Assembly: GCF_030272705.1 (NCBI RefSeq)
Contig: NZ_JARFYM010000016.1
Span: forward strand, 62,001 to 126,000
Direction of reading: 5' to 3'
Length of the DNA: 64,000 nucleotides
DNA from: Rhizobium mayense
GTDB taxonomy: Bacteria; Pseudomonadota; Alphaproteobacteria; Rhizobiales; Rhizobiaceae
Each line of letters starts with the position of its first letter. Within the stretch, counting starts at the first letter, position 1. Made by a program: the position numbers and the translations under genes. Shown here one piece after another: positions 47,582-55,839 of the stretch. Under the pieces are notes generated by a model. It worked only from the letters and a program-made list of their open reading frames with translations. It did no database searches and had not been told where the DNA came from.

Positions 47582-48828
47582 GCACCGAAACCGTGACCAT
47601 CCAGAAGCTCGGCGCCCAGGGCGACGGCATTGCGCAAGGCGCGGACGGGCCGATCTACGTGCCCTTCACACTGCCCGGCGAGACCGTTGCCATTGCCCGA
47701 GTGAAGAGCCACGGCACGTTGATGTCGATCGCGGCGGCTTCCCCCGAGCGACAAGAGCCGCACTGTCGGCATTTCGGCCCGGACAGCGTCAACGGCGCGT
47801 GTGGTGGTTGCACGCTCCAGCACTATGCCGATGCGCCTTATCACACCTTCAAGCGCCAGCTTGTGGTGGATGCATTGCGTTCCAGGGGGCTGACGCCGGA
47901 GGTGGATGAGCTCATCGCTGCGCATCCAGGCGAGCGCCGACGTGTCGTCTTCGCCGCCCGCAAGACCGAGAAGGGCATGCTGATCGGCTTCAATCAGGCG
48001 GAAAGCCACCATATCGTCGCCATCGAGGAATGTCCGATCGCGTCGGCGGGGATCATGTCGCGGCTGCCGGCGATCAGAGCTGCTGGGGCAGCGCTCGCCG
48101 TCAATGCGGAGGCATTTCGCATCTCCGTTCTGGAGACGCTGTCCGGCCTCGATATCGCTGTCGATGACATCAAAAAGCTCTCCGACAAACAGCGGCGCAG
48201 CGCCATAGAGACCGTTCTCTCCCTTCGCGGTGTCGCCCGCGTCTCGTTGAACGGCGAGATCCTTGTCGAGCCAATGAAGCCGATGATCGATTTCGGCGGC
48301 GTGCAAGTCTCGCCGCCGCCGGGCGCCTTCACTCAGGCGACGAAGCCAGCGGAAGACGCCATGGCCGAGCTCGTCGCCGCCCATGTCGGCAAGGCGAAAC
48401 GCATCGTCGATCTCTTCGCTGGCAGCGGCACGTTCTCGCTGCGCCTGGCGCGCATCGGTCGCGTGCATGCCGTCGAAGGCGAAGATAAGCCGCTGGCAGC
48501 ACTCGACCATGCCGCGCGCAACACGCAGGGGCTGAAACCGGTAACTGCCGAACGCCGCGACCTTTTCCGCCGGCCGCTGATGGCGCAGGAGCTGAAAGCC
48601 TACGACGCCGTCGTCTTCGACCCACCCCGCGCCGGTGCGGAGTTTCAGAGCAAGGAACTGGCGCGTTCCTCGGTCAGGAAGATCGTCGCCGTTTCCTGCA
48701 ACCCCACGACGCTTGCCCGCGACCTCGCCTTGCTGGTCGAAGGCGGCTACCGCATCACGAGAGTGACGCCGATCGACCAATTCCTGTGGACCTCGCATGT
48801 GGAGGTGGTGGCGGCGCTGGAGAAATAA
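47578..48828 (+). CDS. Class I SAM-dependent RNA m5U methyltransferase (RlmD/TrmA-like)
   Basis: A 416-residue RumA/RlmD-type enzyme that methylates uridine C5 in rRNA (or tRNA). N-terminal TRAM-like domain (LGAQGDGIAQGADGPIYVPFTLPGE), Fe-S cysteines in PHCRHFG...ACGGCTLQH, SAM motif IVDLFAGSGTFSLRLA, and catalytic Cys in VAVSCNPTTLARDL with preceding FDPPRAG. The start overlaps the tlyA stop. The exact uridine cannot be told from sequence. Confidence 0.92.
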   Translation: MSTETVTIQKLGAQGDGIAQGADGPIYVPFTLPGETVAIARVKSHGTLMSIAAASPERQEPHCRHFGPDSVNGACGGCTLQHYADAPYHTFKRQLVVDALRSRGLTPEVDELIAAHPGERRRVVFAARKTEKGMLIGFNQAESHHIVAIEECPIASAGIMSRLPAIRAAGAALAVNAEAFRISVLETLSGLDIAVDDIKKLSDKQRRSAIETVLSLRGVARVSLNGEILVEPMKPMIDFGGVQVSPPPGAFTQATKPAEDAMAELVAAHVGKAKRIVDLFAGSGTFSLRLARIGRVHAVEGEDKPLAALDHAARNTQGLKPVTAERRDLFRRPLMAQELKAYDAVVFDPPRAGAEFQSKELARSSVRKIVAVSCNPTTLARDLALLVEGGYRITRVTPIDQFLWTSHVEVVAALEK

Positions 48829-48860
48829 GCCTTCCGTGTCGGGAGCCCGTGGCCGACCAT

Positions 48861-49026
48861 CGTGGTTCGAGACGGCCCTGCGGGCCTCCTCACCATGAGG
48901 GTGGAGTCAGCCCCTCGCCGCTTCTTCGACACGGCTGGTCGCGTGAGAAAAGGGAGGCGTGGTTAGGCGAGCGGATCAGCCCTCACCCTGAGGAGCGGAA
49001 CCCGAAGGGTGAAGCCTCGAACCACG
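48861..49026. repeat. RIME-like intergenic palindromic mosaic
   Basis: CGTGGTTCGAG (48861-48871) is repeated inverted as CTCGAACCACG (49016-49026), and CTCCTCA (48886-48892) as TGAGGAG (48989-48995), so the whole approximately 165-nt segment is a large nested inverted repeat with internal palindromes. Composition and motifs (CCCTCACCCTGAGGAG) resemble rhizobial intergenic mosaic elements. It lies between convergent genes. Confidence 0.65.
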
Positions 49027-49054
49027 AGGGCGGGTGAGGGAAAAGAACAGACCA

Positions 49055-49807
49055 TTACCGCGTCATGAACGCCTCAAACGCCGCCCGGGCCTCCGCGCTT
49101 TTCAACTGGGCTGCAAAGTGCCTTGCCTCCTCATCGATACGAGCGAGAATGTCCTCGGTGGAACCACGCATCAGGTCACGCGCGATCCGCAGAGCTTCAG
49201 GCGGTTTGGCCGCAAGTTTGGCGGCGAGCGACAGGGTCTCGGCCTCAAGCGCTTCAGGCGTGGTGACTTTCCAGATCAGGCCGGCCTCTTTCGCCTCAGC
49301 AGCGGAAAAGCCTTCACCGAGAGCGAGCAGAGCGAAGGCGCGCTGGTGGCCCATGAGGCGCGGTGCGATCAGGCTGGAGGCGGCTTCGGGGACGAGGGCG
49401 AGATCGACGAAGGGCGTCTTGAACAGGCTGCGGTCGGAAGCGATGGTGAGGTCGCAATGCAGGTGGATCGTGGCGCCGACACCGATCGCCAGGCCGTCGA
49501 CACCGGAGATCACAGGCTTCTTCGCCGTCGCCAGCGCCCCCAGGAAGTCCAGCACCTCGCGACCCATGGTGCCGCTCGTGGCGAAGGCCAGGAAATCGGC
49601 CAAATCGTTGCCGGCGGAAAAGCAGCCTTCACTGCCGAGAAAGGCGGTGACACGGATATCCGGGGCCTCATTCGCTGCCCGCAGAGCGTCGGTCATTATT
49701 TGATACATGGCGCGGGTGAAAGCATTTTTCTTTTCCGGCCGGTTGAAGCGGATCACCTGCACATATGGCGCGGTGTCAGGACGTTCGATCAGAATGTGGT
49801 CGGTCAA
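49055..49807 (-). CDS. Enoyl-CoA hydratase/isomerase family protein
   Basis: Crotonase-fold protein of 250 residues that would hydrate enoyl-CoA in beta-oxidation or a related acyl-CoA step. Oxyanion-hole motifs visible: SEGCFSAGNDLADF and VDGLAIGVGATIHLHCDLTIAS, with the following LVPEAASSLIAPRLMG. A TTG start at 49807 is proposed: GAGGA sits just upstream and the N-terminus then matches the family; longer frames would run into the dehydrogenase gene. It is 10 nt downstream of that gene, forming an operon. Confidence 0.86.
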   Translation of the reverse strand: MTDHILIERPDTAPYVQVIRFNRPEKKNAFTRAMYQIMTDALRAANEAPDIRVTAFLGSEGCFSAGNDLADFLAFATSGTMGREVLDFLGALATAKKPVISGVDGLAIGVGATIHLHCDLTIASDRSLFKTPFVDLALVPEAASSLIAPRLMGHQRAFALLALGEGFSAAEAKEAGLIWKVTTPEALEAETLSLAAKLAAKPPEALRIARDLMRGSTEDILARIDEEARHFAAQLKSAEARAAFEAFMTR

Positions 49808-49817
49808 GTCTATGTCC

Positions 49818-51596
49818 TCAGGCAAGAGCGATGCGCGCCGCTTCCAGGCTGGAGGCCCCGGCGACGATGCGATCGGTGAGTGCGGTAGTTTCAGCCAGCA
49901 TATTTTCCGCGGCGAAGCGGCAGAGCGCGATGCGCTTTTCGCCCTCGCCCTCCGAAGCTTCCGCCAGACCACCTTTGGCGAGATAGCAGCCCGTCAGCAC
50001 AAGACCGAAGAGCCGTTGATAGGGCGTGGCACCCGCCAGGGCCTCGGCGACGCGGCCCTCGGCCTGGCGTACCAACAGCCATTCGCTTGCTGCTTCGAGA
50101 TCGGTGACGGCGGCATATAGCCGTTCAGCCGTCTCGCCGAAACCGTCAAGATTGGATCTGGCAACGGCGTCGGCGATCTCGCGCAGCTCATGAGTGAAGC
50201 CACGCACATGGTCCCCATTAGTAATCGTCAGCTTACGCGTTACCAGGTCAATCGCCTGGATGCCATTGGTGCCTTCATAGATCGGCGCGATGCGGGCGTC
50301 GCGCAGCAGGCGGGCGGCGCCCGTCTCCTCGATAAAGCCCATCCCGCCATGCACCTGGATACCGAGCGAGGCGACATCGACGCCGGCATCGGTGGAGAAG
50401 GACTTGGCGATCGGCGTCAGCAGGGCGGCGCGCTCCTGCCAATGCCGCGCCCTGGCCGGATCGCGATGCGACATGTCGATGGCCTCTGCGCAGGCATAGC
50501 AAATGGCGCGCGAGCCTTGCGTCAACGCCTTCATGGTCAGCAGCATACGGGCAATGTCAGGATGTTCGATGATAGGGCTCATGCCTGCGCTTGTCGTACC
50601 CGGCGCTCGGCCTTGCGTCCGCTCTTTTGCGTAGGCGATGGCTTTCTGCGTAGCAGCCTCGGCGATCGCCACCCCCTGGATACCGACGGCAAGGCGCGCA
50701 TTGTTCATCATCGTGAACATGCAGGCCAGCCCCTTGTTCTCTTCGCCGACGAGCCAGGCAACCGCACCCTTCTCGGCCCCGTATTTGCCGTCGCCGTAGA
50801 TTATCGTGCAGGTGGGCGAACCGTGGATGCCGAGTTTGTGCTCCAGCGAATGCGCGAAATAATCATTGCGGGAGCCGAGCGAGCCGTCATCCTTGACAAG
50901 GAATTTCGGCACAAGAAAGAGGGAGATGCCGCGCGTGCCCGCGGGCGCATCCGGCAGGCGGGCGAGCACGAAATGGACGATATTCTCCGCCGCCTCATGA
51001 TCGCCCCAGGTAATGAAAATCTTCTGGCCGAACAGGCGATAGGTGCCGTCGTCGCGGCGTTCGGCGCGGGTGCGCAGGGCGCCCACATCGGAGCCGGCAT
51101 GCGGCTCGGTCAGGTTCATCGTGCCGGCCCATTCACCGGAAACCAGTTTTGCAAGATATTTGCGCTTAAGGTCTTCGCTGCCATGGGCAATCAGCGCCTC
51201 GACCGCACCCATGGTCAGCGTCGGCGCGAGACCGAAGGCCATGGAAGCGGAATTCCACATTTCCAGCGTGGCGATATTCAACATGTGCGGTAACCCCTGG
51301 CCGCCGAACTCCTCCGGCGCGCTCAGCCCGTTCCAACCGCCTGCAATCCAGTCGCGATAGAGCTTTTCCCAACCATCGGGCAGCACCACTTTGCCATCGA
51401 CGAGCTTGGCGCCCTGCCTGTCGCCGATCGCCGCCAGCGGCTCCATCACGTCGCCGGCGAAACGGCCAGCCTCCGTCAGGATGGCGTCGACGACATCGCC
51501 GCTGAGCTCACCGAGGCGCCCCTCTTCGATAGCCTGCCCCATGCCGGCGACATGCTTCAGCGTAAACGCGATTTCCTCGACCGGCGCCTTATACAT
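49818..51596 (-). CDS. Acyl-CoA dehydrogenase (FadE-like, with C-terminal domain)
   Basis: A 592-residue flavin-dependent acyl-CoA dehydrogenase of the long bacterial type with an extra C-terminal domain. Family landmarks: GTMNLTEPHAGSDVGALRTRAE, KIFITWGDHEAAENIVHFVLAR, GIHGSPTCTIIYGDGKYGA, and GGMGFIEETGAARLLRDARIAPIYEGTNGIQAIDLVTRKL near the flavin/catalytic region. It catalyses the first step of fatty-acyl-CoA oxidation. A GAGGAGAAC ribosome site precedes the ATG. First gene of an operon with the enoyl-CoA hydratase; a LiuR-like operator lies 82 nt upstream. Confidence 0.93.
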   Translation of the reverse strand: MYKAPVEEIAFTLKHVAGMGQAIEEGRLGELSGDVVDAILTEAGRFAGDVMEPLAAIGDRQGAKLVDGKVVLPDGWEKLYRDWIAGGWNGLSAPEEFGGQGLPHMLNIATLEMWNSASMAFGLAPTLTMGAVEALIAHGSEDLKRKYLAKLVSGEWAGTMNLTEPHAGSDVGALRTRAERRDDGTYRLFGQKIFITWGDHEAAENIVHFVLARLPDAPAGTRGISLFLVPKFLVKDDGSLGSRNDYFAHSLEHKLGIHGSPTCTIIYGDGKYGAEKGAVAWLVGEENKGLACMFTMMNNARLAVGIQGVAIAEAATQKAIAYAKERTQGRAPGTTSAGMSPIIEHPDIARMLLTMKALTQGSRAICYACAEAIDMSHRDPARARHWQERAALLTPIAKSFSTDAGVDVASLGIQVHGGMGFIEETGAARLLRDARIAPIYEGTNGIQAIDLVTRKLTITNGDHVRGFTHELREIADAVARSNLDGFGETAERLYAAVTDLEAASEWLLVRQAEGRVAEALAGATPYQRLFGLVLTGCYLAKGGLAEASEGEGEKRIALCRFAAENMLAETTALTDRIVAGASSLEAARIALA

Positions 51597-51677
51597 GGTG
51601 TTCTCCTCCGCGGTGATGATGCCGACAGTCTACCTCACCCTGGCTGTCGGCCGCATGATGATTATAATTAATTGATT

Positions 51678-51693
51678 TTTACGTAAACGTCAA
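51678..51693. promoter_or_regulatory. LiuR-like (MerR family) operator upstream of the acyl-CoA dehydrogenase operon
   Basis: TTTACGTAAACGTCAA (reverse complement TTGACGTTTACGTAAA) matches the palindromic site assigned to LiuR, the MerR-family regulator of branched-chain amino-acid and fatty-acid catabolism in proteobacteria. It lies 82 nt upstream of the dehydrogenase start, in an otherwise AT-rich 283-nt gap (51597-51879) without other supported features. Confidence 0.65.
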
Positions 51694-51879
51694 TTTTACG
51701 AGACAATCTCTTGGGACCTGAATTGCGTCCGCAACCCAGCAATTCTCCAGCCACCCTGCACTCACCCGCGGCATATCCGCTCTCTTGCACGAATATCGCA
51801 CCACATACCGGACTTGCATAAACAACCGTCATGAACAATGACTATGGCAACTCCCTCGATATGCGAACGATCCGGCGCC

Positions 51880-52881
51880 ATGAACACGTTTACGTCAACC
51901 TCCATGATACCCGGCCTCGTCTGGGCTTATCGCCTGCGTCCCGGCGCGGATAAGCCTGAGCGGTTGTCCGATGACACCGACCGCATCACGCTTTTTGCCG
52001 AAGACGGCTTCCTGTGGCTGCATCTGAACCTCGTCGACGCCCGTGTGCCCGCCCTTCTAGAGGATGCACCGGGGCTGAACGAAGCGGCTCGCATGGCGCT
52101 GACGACGCATGAGACGCATGCGACGCTCATCGTCGACGAGCAGATGCTGTTCGGCACTCTGATCGATTTCCAGCGCGAATTCGACCAGGATACCCGGGAC
52201 ATCGGCTGGCTGCATTTCGTGCTCACCGACCGGATGCTCATTACCACCCGCCTGCAGCCGCTGCGCAGTGTCGAGCGGGCGCGCATGCAGATTGAAAAAA
52301 ATGCCGCCAAATTCTCCCATCCACTCGATATTTTCGAACTGCTGGTCGTCGAGTTTCAGCGCACCTTGATCTCATTGGTCATCGAGATGACCGAGGAAAT
52401 GAACCTTATCGAGGATTTCGTTTACGATAATGCGCCGCGCGACGAGCGCCGGCGGCTGGCGCCTGTGCGCCGGACGATCGTGCGCCTGCACCGGCATCTG
52501 CGCACCGTCTTGACGCTGATGCGCCGGGCCGCGGCGTCCGACGACGAGGAAATGCCGCTTGGTTTCGAGGATGTTGCCGGCCGCTTGACGGCTCGGCTCG
52601 AGGCGGTCGATCATGACGTATACGCGCTGCAGGAGCGCGCCAGGCTGCTGCATGAAGAAATCGACTCGAAGCTTTCCTCAGAGATCAACCGCCATCTCTA
52701 CATCCTGTCCATCATGACGGCTTTCCTGTTGCCGCCGACGCTGGTCACCGGCTTTTTTGGCATGAACACGTCGAACCTGCCTTTCTCAGGCGGCAGCGGA
52801 GGCACCGGATATGCCATCAGTCTGATCATCGTCTCGATGTTGCTCGCCTGGTGGCTGCTGAAGCGGGTGAACATTCTCTGA
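51880..52881 (+). CDS. CorA/ZntB-family divalent cation transporter
   Basis: A 333-residue inner-membrane transporter of the CorA superfamily. The N-terminal cytoplasmic domain is followed by two C-terminal helices, with the signature GMN in FFGMNTSNLPF between them (about residues 298-308). The overall layout and LWLHLNLVD / WLHFVLTD blocks look more like ZntB (zinc) than classical CorA (magnesium). The start is uncertain: ATG 51880 is proposed, with an ATG at 51838 and another at 51904 also in frame. Metal specificity unproven. Confidence 0.85.
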   Translation: MNTFTSTSMIPGLVWAYRLRPGADKPERLSDDTDRITLFAEDGFLWLHLNLVDARVPALLEDAPGLNEAARMALTTHETHATLIVDEQMLFGTLIDFQREFDQDTRDIGWLHFVLTDRMLITTRLQPLRSVERARMQIEKNAAKFSHPLDIFELLVVEFQRTLISLVIEMTEEMNLIEDFVYDNAPRDERRRLAPVRRTIVRLHRHLRTVLTLMRRAAASDDEEMPLGFEDVAGRLTARLEAVDHDVYALQERARLLHEEIDSKLSSEINRHLYILSIMTAFLLPPTLVTGFFGMNTSNLPFSGGSGGTGYAISLIIVSMLLAWWLLKRVNIL

Positions 52882-52902
52882 CAGTTGGATACCCATCAAC
52901 AT

Positions 52903-52929
52903 AAAACCGCCCGGCGAATGACCGGGCGG
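52903..52929 (-). terminator. Rho-independent terminator of the BA14K gene
   Basis: On the minus strand CCGCCCGG-tcattcg-CCGGGCGG (8-bp perfect stem) is followed by TTTTAT, the classical intrinsic terminator layout. It lies 27 nt beyond the BA14K stop and can also end the convergent transporter transcript. Confidence 0.8.
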
Positions 52930-52956
52930 CTTGCGTTAATGGACCTCGTGCCTCGC

Positions 52957-53424
52957 TCAAAAATAGGGCGAGTAGCACTGCTGGCGGGGGCCTTGGTTGG
53001 GCTGGAACGTGTTGTCGTAAGCCCGGTAGGACCGGTAGCGCGCCTCGCACCATTCGACATGGCGCGGGTTGATACCGCCGGCCGGAGCGACGTAGCGCGG
53101 CTGGCTGGCGATCGCGCCGCCGATGATGGCGCCGGCACCGAAAGCTGCCAGCGGATACCAATAGCCGTCATAATAGCGGTAGCCATGACGATAGCCCGGA
53201 TAACCGCGGTAGCCGCCGTACCAGCCACGACGATAGTAAGGACCGCCATGATAATAACCGCCGTAGTGGCGCCACTGAACCTGCTGGACATCGGCAGCAG
53301 CGACCTTATCTGCTGCCGCAACGGGCGCGGCAGGCATCTGCATTGCGAAGGATGAGGTGAAGCTCGTCAGAGCCACGGCGGACGAAATAGCGAAAGTCGC
53401 AATTCTTGCACGGAAACCAAGCAT
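52957..53424 (-). CDS. BA14K family secreted protein
   Basis: A 155-residue exported protein: signal peptide about 1-27, a Gly/Tyr-rich low-complexity middle (HYGGYYHGGPYYRRGWYGGY), a short hydrophobic Gly/Ala segment (LAAFGAGAIIGGAIA), and a C-terminal BA14K domain with HVEWCEARYRSYRAYDNTF and a second Cys in RQQCYSPYF. BA14K is the Brucella 14-kDa lectin-like immunoreactive protein family, common in Rhizobiales. Likely envelope-associated. Confidence 0.88.
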   Translation of the reverse strand: MLGFRARIATFAISSAVALTSFTSSFAMQMPAAPVAAADKVAAADVQQVQWRHYGGYYHGGPYYRRGWYGGYRGYPGYRHGYRYYDGYWYPLAAFGAGAIIGGAIASQPRYVAPAGGINPRHVEWCEARYRSYRAYDNTFQPNQGPRQQCYSPYF

Positions 53425-53564
53425 TTATATCTCCATTCCCTGGCTTTTTTTGCTCAGGCAAATAACGTTCCGTATTGGGGAAGGTTCCCCAAAACAGGGT
53501 TCGAGTTACCGGCTGCGTCGCGCGTTAATGACGCGCCAAGACGCAGCGGCGGCGCAAAGTCTTT

Positions 53565-53590
53565 CCCTTAAATCCCTACCAATTTAAGGG
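53565..53590. repeat. 9-bp inverted repeat in the BA14K/GH25 divergent gap
   Basis: CCCTTAAAT (53565-53573) and ATTTAAGGG (53582-53590) are perfect arms with an 8-nt spacer, roughly midway between the divergent BA14K and GH25 genes. Possibly an operator; nothing else recognised in this 246-nt gap. Confidence 0.35.
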
Positions 53591-53670
53591 GTTATGCGCG
53601 GACCCCACGCTCAATATATAGCGATCGCATTCTTAACCCAGGATTAACCACCGATCCTTACCATTGTTTC

Positions 53671-54669
53671 ATGAAGGAATACCGGCAGACTCACCCTCTG
53701 ATTTGCAGTTTCCTGATGATCCTGGCGCTCCTGGGATCGGCTTTCCACCTTGCGGCCGGTGAGAACCAGCCCTGGAACGATCCTCAGAACGCACTCATTA
53801 TCGATGCCTACGAGCTGAACACGATCGATTGGGATCAGCTGCTTCAGGACAAACGCATCGCCGCCTTCATCTCCAAAGCTTCGGACGGCCTTCCTGAGAG
53901 CTTCGCCTGCACAGGTGATCACGCAGGCGACACATTTGCACACTGCAAGACGATGTGGCGCAAATATGCGGTCAGCCGCGAGCTTTATCAGACGCGCCGG
54001 ATGCTGGCAAAAATGAACGGCCTGCTTTGGGGCGCTTATCATCTCGGACGGCCCGGCAATCCGATCGACCAGGCCAACCATTTTCTCGACTATGCCGATC
54101 CGAAACCGGACGAGCTGATGGTACTCGATATCGACGGCATGGACACGACACAATTCATGTCGCTGGACGACGCGCAGATATTCGTCGGTCACATCAAGGC
54201 GAGAACCGGTCGCTATCCCATCCTCTATACCAACCATAACACCGCCCGTTACATCGCCGATCATCGCGAGGACTATCCGATCCTGTCGCGGCTGCCGCTG
54301 TGGTACGCGCGTTACAAGCCGGATGTGAAAGGCACCTTCCCGCTCGGCAATTGGGACAATTATGCGCTCTGGCAGTTCTCCTCATCCGACAATTGCTCGG
54401 AGAAGGCCTGTCCTTACCGGGTGCCGGGGACGCTCACCGATATCGACGTCAATGTCGCGGCGATGACGAAGGTGCAGCTCGCCAAGATTTGGCCGCAGGG
54501 CGAACTGCTGCCCGCCAAACCGGAGCCGGCCCCCATGATCATCGCTAGGGCACCGAGTTGCGCTGCGCCGCTGCAGGCGCTCGTGTCGTTGATGATCGAT
54601 CCCATCGTCACCGCCGCCACGCAACCCAAGCCAGTCGAGATCAACGAGCTGAACTATCAGGATTTCTGA
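53671..54669 (+). CDS. GH25-family lysozyme-like secreted protein with altered active-site motif
   Basis: A 332-residue exported protein (signal peptide about 1-30, ending LAAGEN) with the GH25 muramidase fold: first strand Asp in LIIDAYELN (D45), GAYHLGRPGNPIDQANHFL, and strand YPILYTNHNTARYI with LPLWYARY. The catalytic D-x-E of GH25 lysozymes reads VLDIDGMD here (D153, D155), so the acid Glu is replaced by Asp. It may be a weakened hydrolase or a binding protein for cell-wall polymers. ATG 53671 begins the signal peptide. Confidence 0.82.
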   Translation: MKEYRQTHPLICSFLMILALLGSAFHLAAGENQPWNDPQNALIIDAYELNTIDWDQLLQDKRIAAFISKASDGLPESFACTGDHAGDTFAHCKTMWRKYAVSRELYQTRRMLAKMNGLLWGAYHLGRPGNPIDQANHFLDYADPKPDELMVLDIDGMDTTQFMSLDDAQIFVGHIKARTGRYPILYTNHNTARYIADHREDYPILSRLPLWYARYKPDVKGTFPLGNWDNYALWQFSSSDNCSEKACPYRVPGTLTDIDVNVAAMTKVQLAKIWPQGELLPAKPEPAPMIIARAPSCAAPLQALVSLMIDPIVTAATQPKPVEINELNYQDF

Positions 54670-54683
54670 TCTTCGGTTTTCAG

Positions 54684-54747
54684 CGCGATCCTGTCCGAAA
54701 ACCGCGCGCCGCTTTTTCGCTGCGCGGTTCTCGGTTGGGGATCATGC
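54684..54747. repeat. Rhizobial intergenic palindromic repeat, copy 3
   Basis: GCGATCCTGTCCGAAAACCGC followed by CTTTTTCGC and ending ATCATGC just at the gbcB stop. It shares the GATCCTGTxCGAAAACCGC core with the copy at 19321-19355 and resembles the element at 3811-3860. Internal self-complementarity (GCGCGGTTTTC/GAAAACCGCGC type) allows hairpins. Confidence 0.6.
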
Positions 54748-55836
54748 TTAGGCTTCTATCTGCACATCCGATTTGGGCCGCGAGCAGCAGGCGAGGACGT
54801 AACCTTCGTAGATTTCGTCATCAAGGATGCCGCCGTTGTGGTTCATCTCGACCTCGCCGGACAGTTTCATCACCCGGCAGGTGCCACACAGGCCGGATTC
54901 GCAAGCAGCACCTATGCGCACACCGGCGCCGCGCGCTGCCTGCAGAATCGTCTGGCCGGGGGCACAGGCCACGTCCTTACCGGCCATGGTGAAGCGGATC
55001 GAGGTCGCCGCTTCCGTCGATGCATCGTCGCTGACTTCGGCGAGCGGCGTCGCCGCCTGTGCCGGCTGGAAGCTCTCCTGATGATAGCGCGCCATGTCGA
55101 AGCCGTGCGCTCCCAGCATGGAGCGGACGGCGTCCATGAAGACTTCCGGGCCGCAGCAGAAAATGGTGCGTTCCATGAAATCGGAAGCCAGCAACCCGAT
55201 CTTCGCCTTGTCGATGCGGCCCTTCAGACCCGACCAGAGATCGGTGCGGCCGCAGCCTTCGACGATGAAGCCGAGATCGAGGTTCGGCATGAAGCGAGCG
55301 AGATATTCCAGCTCCGAGCGGAAGATGATGTCCGCGGGGCTGCGTGAGCAATTGATGAACGTGATGTCCGATAGCGGTGCCGTGTCGGCCATGTAGCGCG
55401 TCATGGCCATCATCGGCGTGATACCGGAGCCGGCGGAGACGAACAGGTATTTCTCGCCGGGATGACGGATGTGGCTGAAATCGCCGAGGGGACCGAAAGC
55501 CTTGATGCGCATGCCGGGCTTCAGGTTCTCGAACATCCAGCGAGTGCCAATGCTGTCCTTCTGGGCCTTCACCGTCACGGCGACGGAAAAAGGCCGCGAC
55601 GGCGTGGACGACAGCGTATAGGTGCGCATGACCGGTTCCGGGGCCGTCGGCAGCTCCAAGGTCACGAACTGGCCAGGCAGATAGCGGAACCAATTGTCCT
55701 TGTCGGAGCGGAACGTGAACGTCATCACGTCGGGCGCTTCCGGCGTTGCCGAGAGACATTCGAGCAAATGCTGCCTGTCGCTCCAAGGCTGCATCTGGTC
55801 CAGGTATTGATGACGGAGAGAGACGGCCATGTTCAT
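54748..55836 (-). CDS. gbcB: Glycine betaine demethylation reductase component GbcB-like
   Basis: A 362-residue ferredoxin-type reductase supplying electrons to the Rieske oxygenase GbcA. FAD domain (MRTYTLSSTPSRPF), NAD domain (LFVSAGSGITPMMAMTRYM; FCCGPEVFMDAV) and a C-terminal [2Fe-2S] ferredoxin (ACESGLCGTCRVM ... VLACCS), an order typical of GbcB/hybrid-cluster-type reductases. The start (ATG 55836) lies 4 nt after the gbcA stop, so the pair is coupled. Alternative substrates such as stachydrine or carnitine are possible for this family. Confidence 0.87.
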   Translation of the reverse strand: MNMAVSLRHQYLDQMQPWSDRQHLLECLSATPEAPDVMTFTFRSDKDNWFRYLPGQFVTLELPTAPEPVMRTYTLSSTPSRPFSVAVTVKAQKDSIGTRWMFENLKPGMRIKAFGPLGDFSHIRHPGEKYLFVSAGSGITPMMAMTRYMADTAPLSDITFINCSRSPADIIFRSELEYLARFMPNLDLGFIVEGCGRTDLWSGLKGRIDKAKIGLLASDFMERTIFCCGPEVFMDAVRSMLGAHGFDMARYHQESFQPAQAATPLAEVSDDASTEAATSIRFTMAGKDVACAPGQTILQAARGAGVRIGAACESGLCGTCRVMKLSGEVEMNHNGGILDDEIYEGYVLACCSRPKSDVQIEA

Positions 55837-55839
55837 AAC

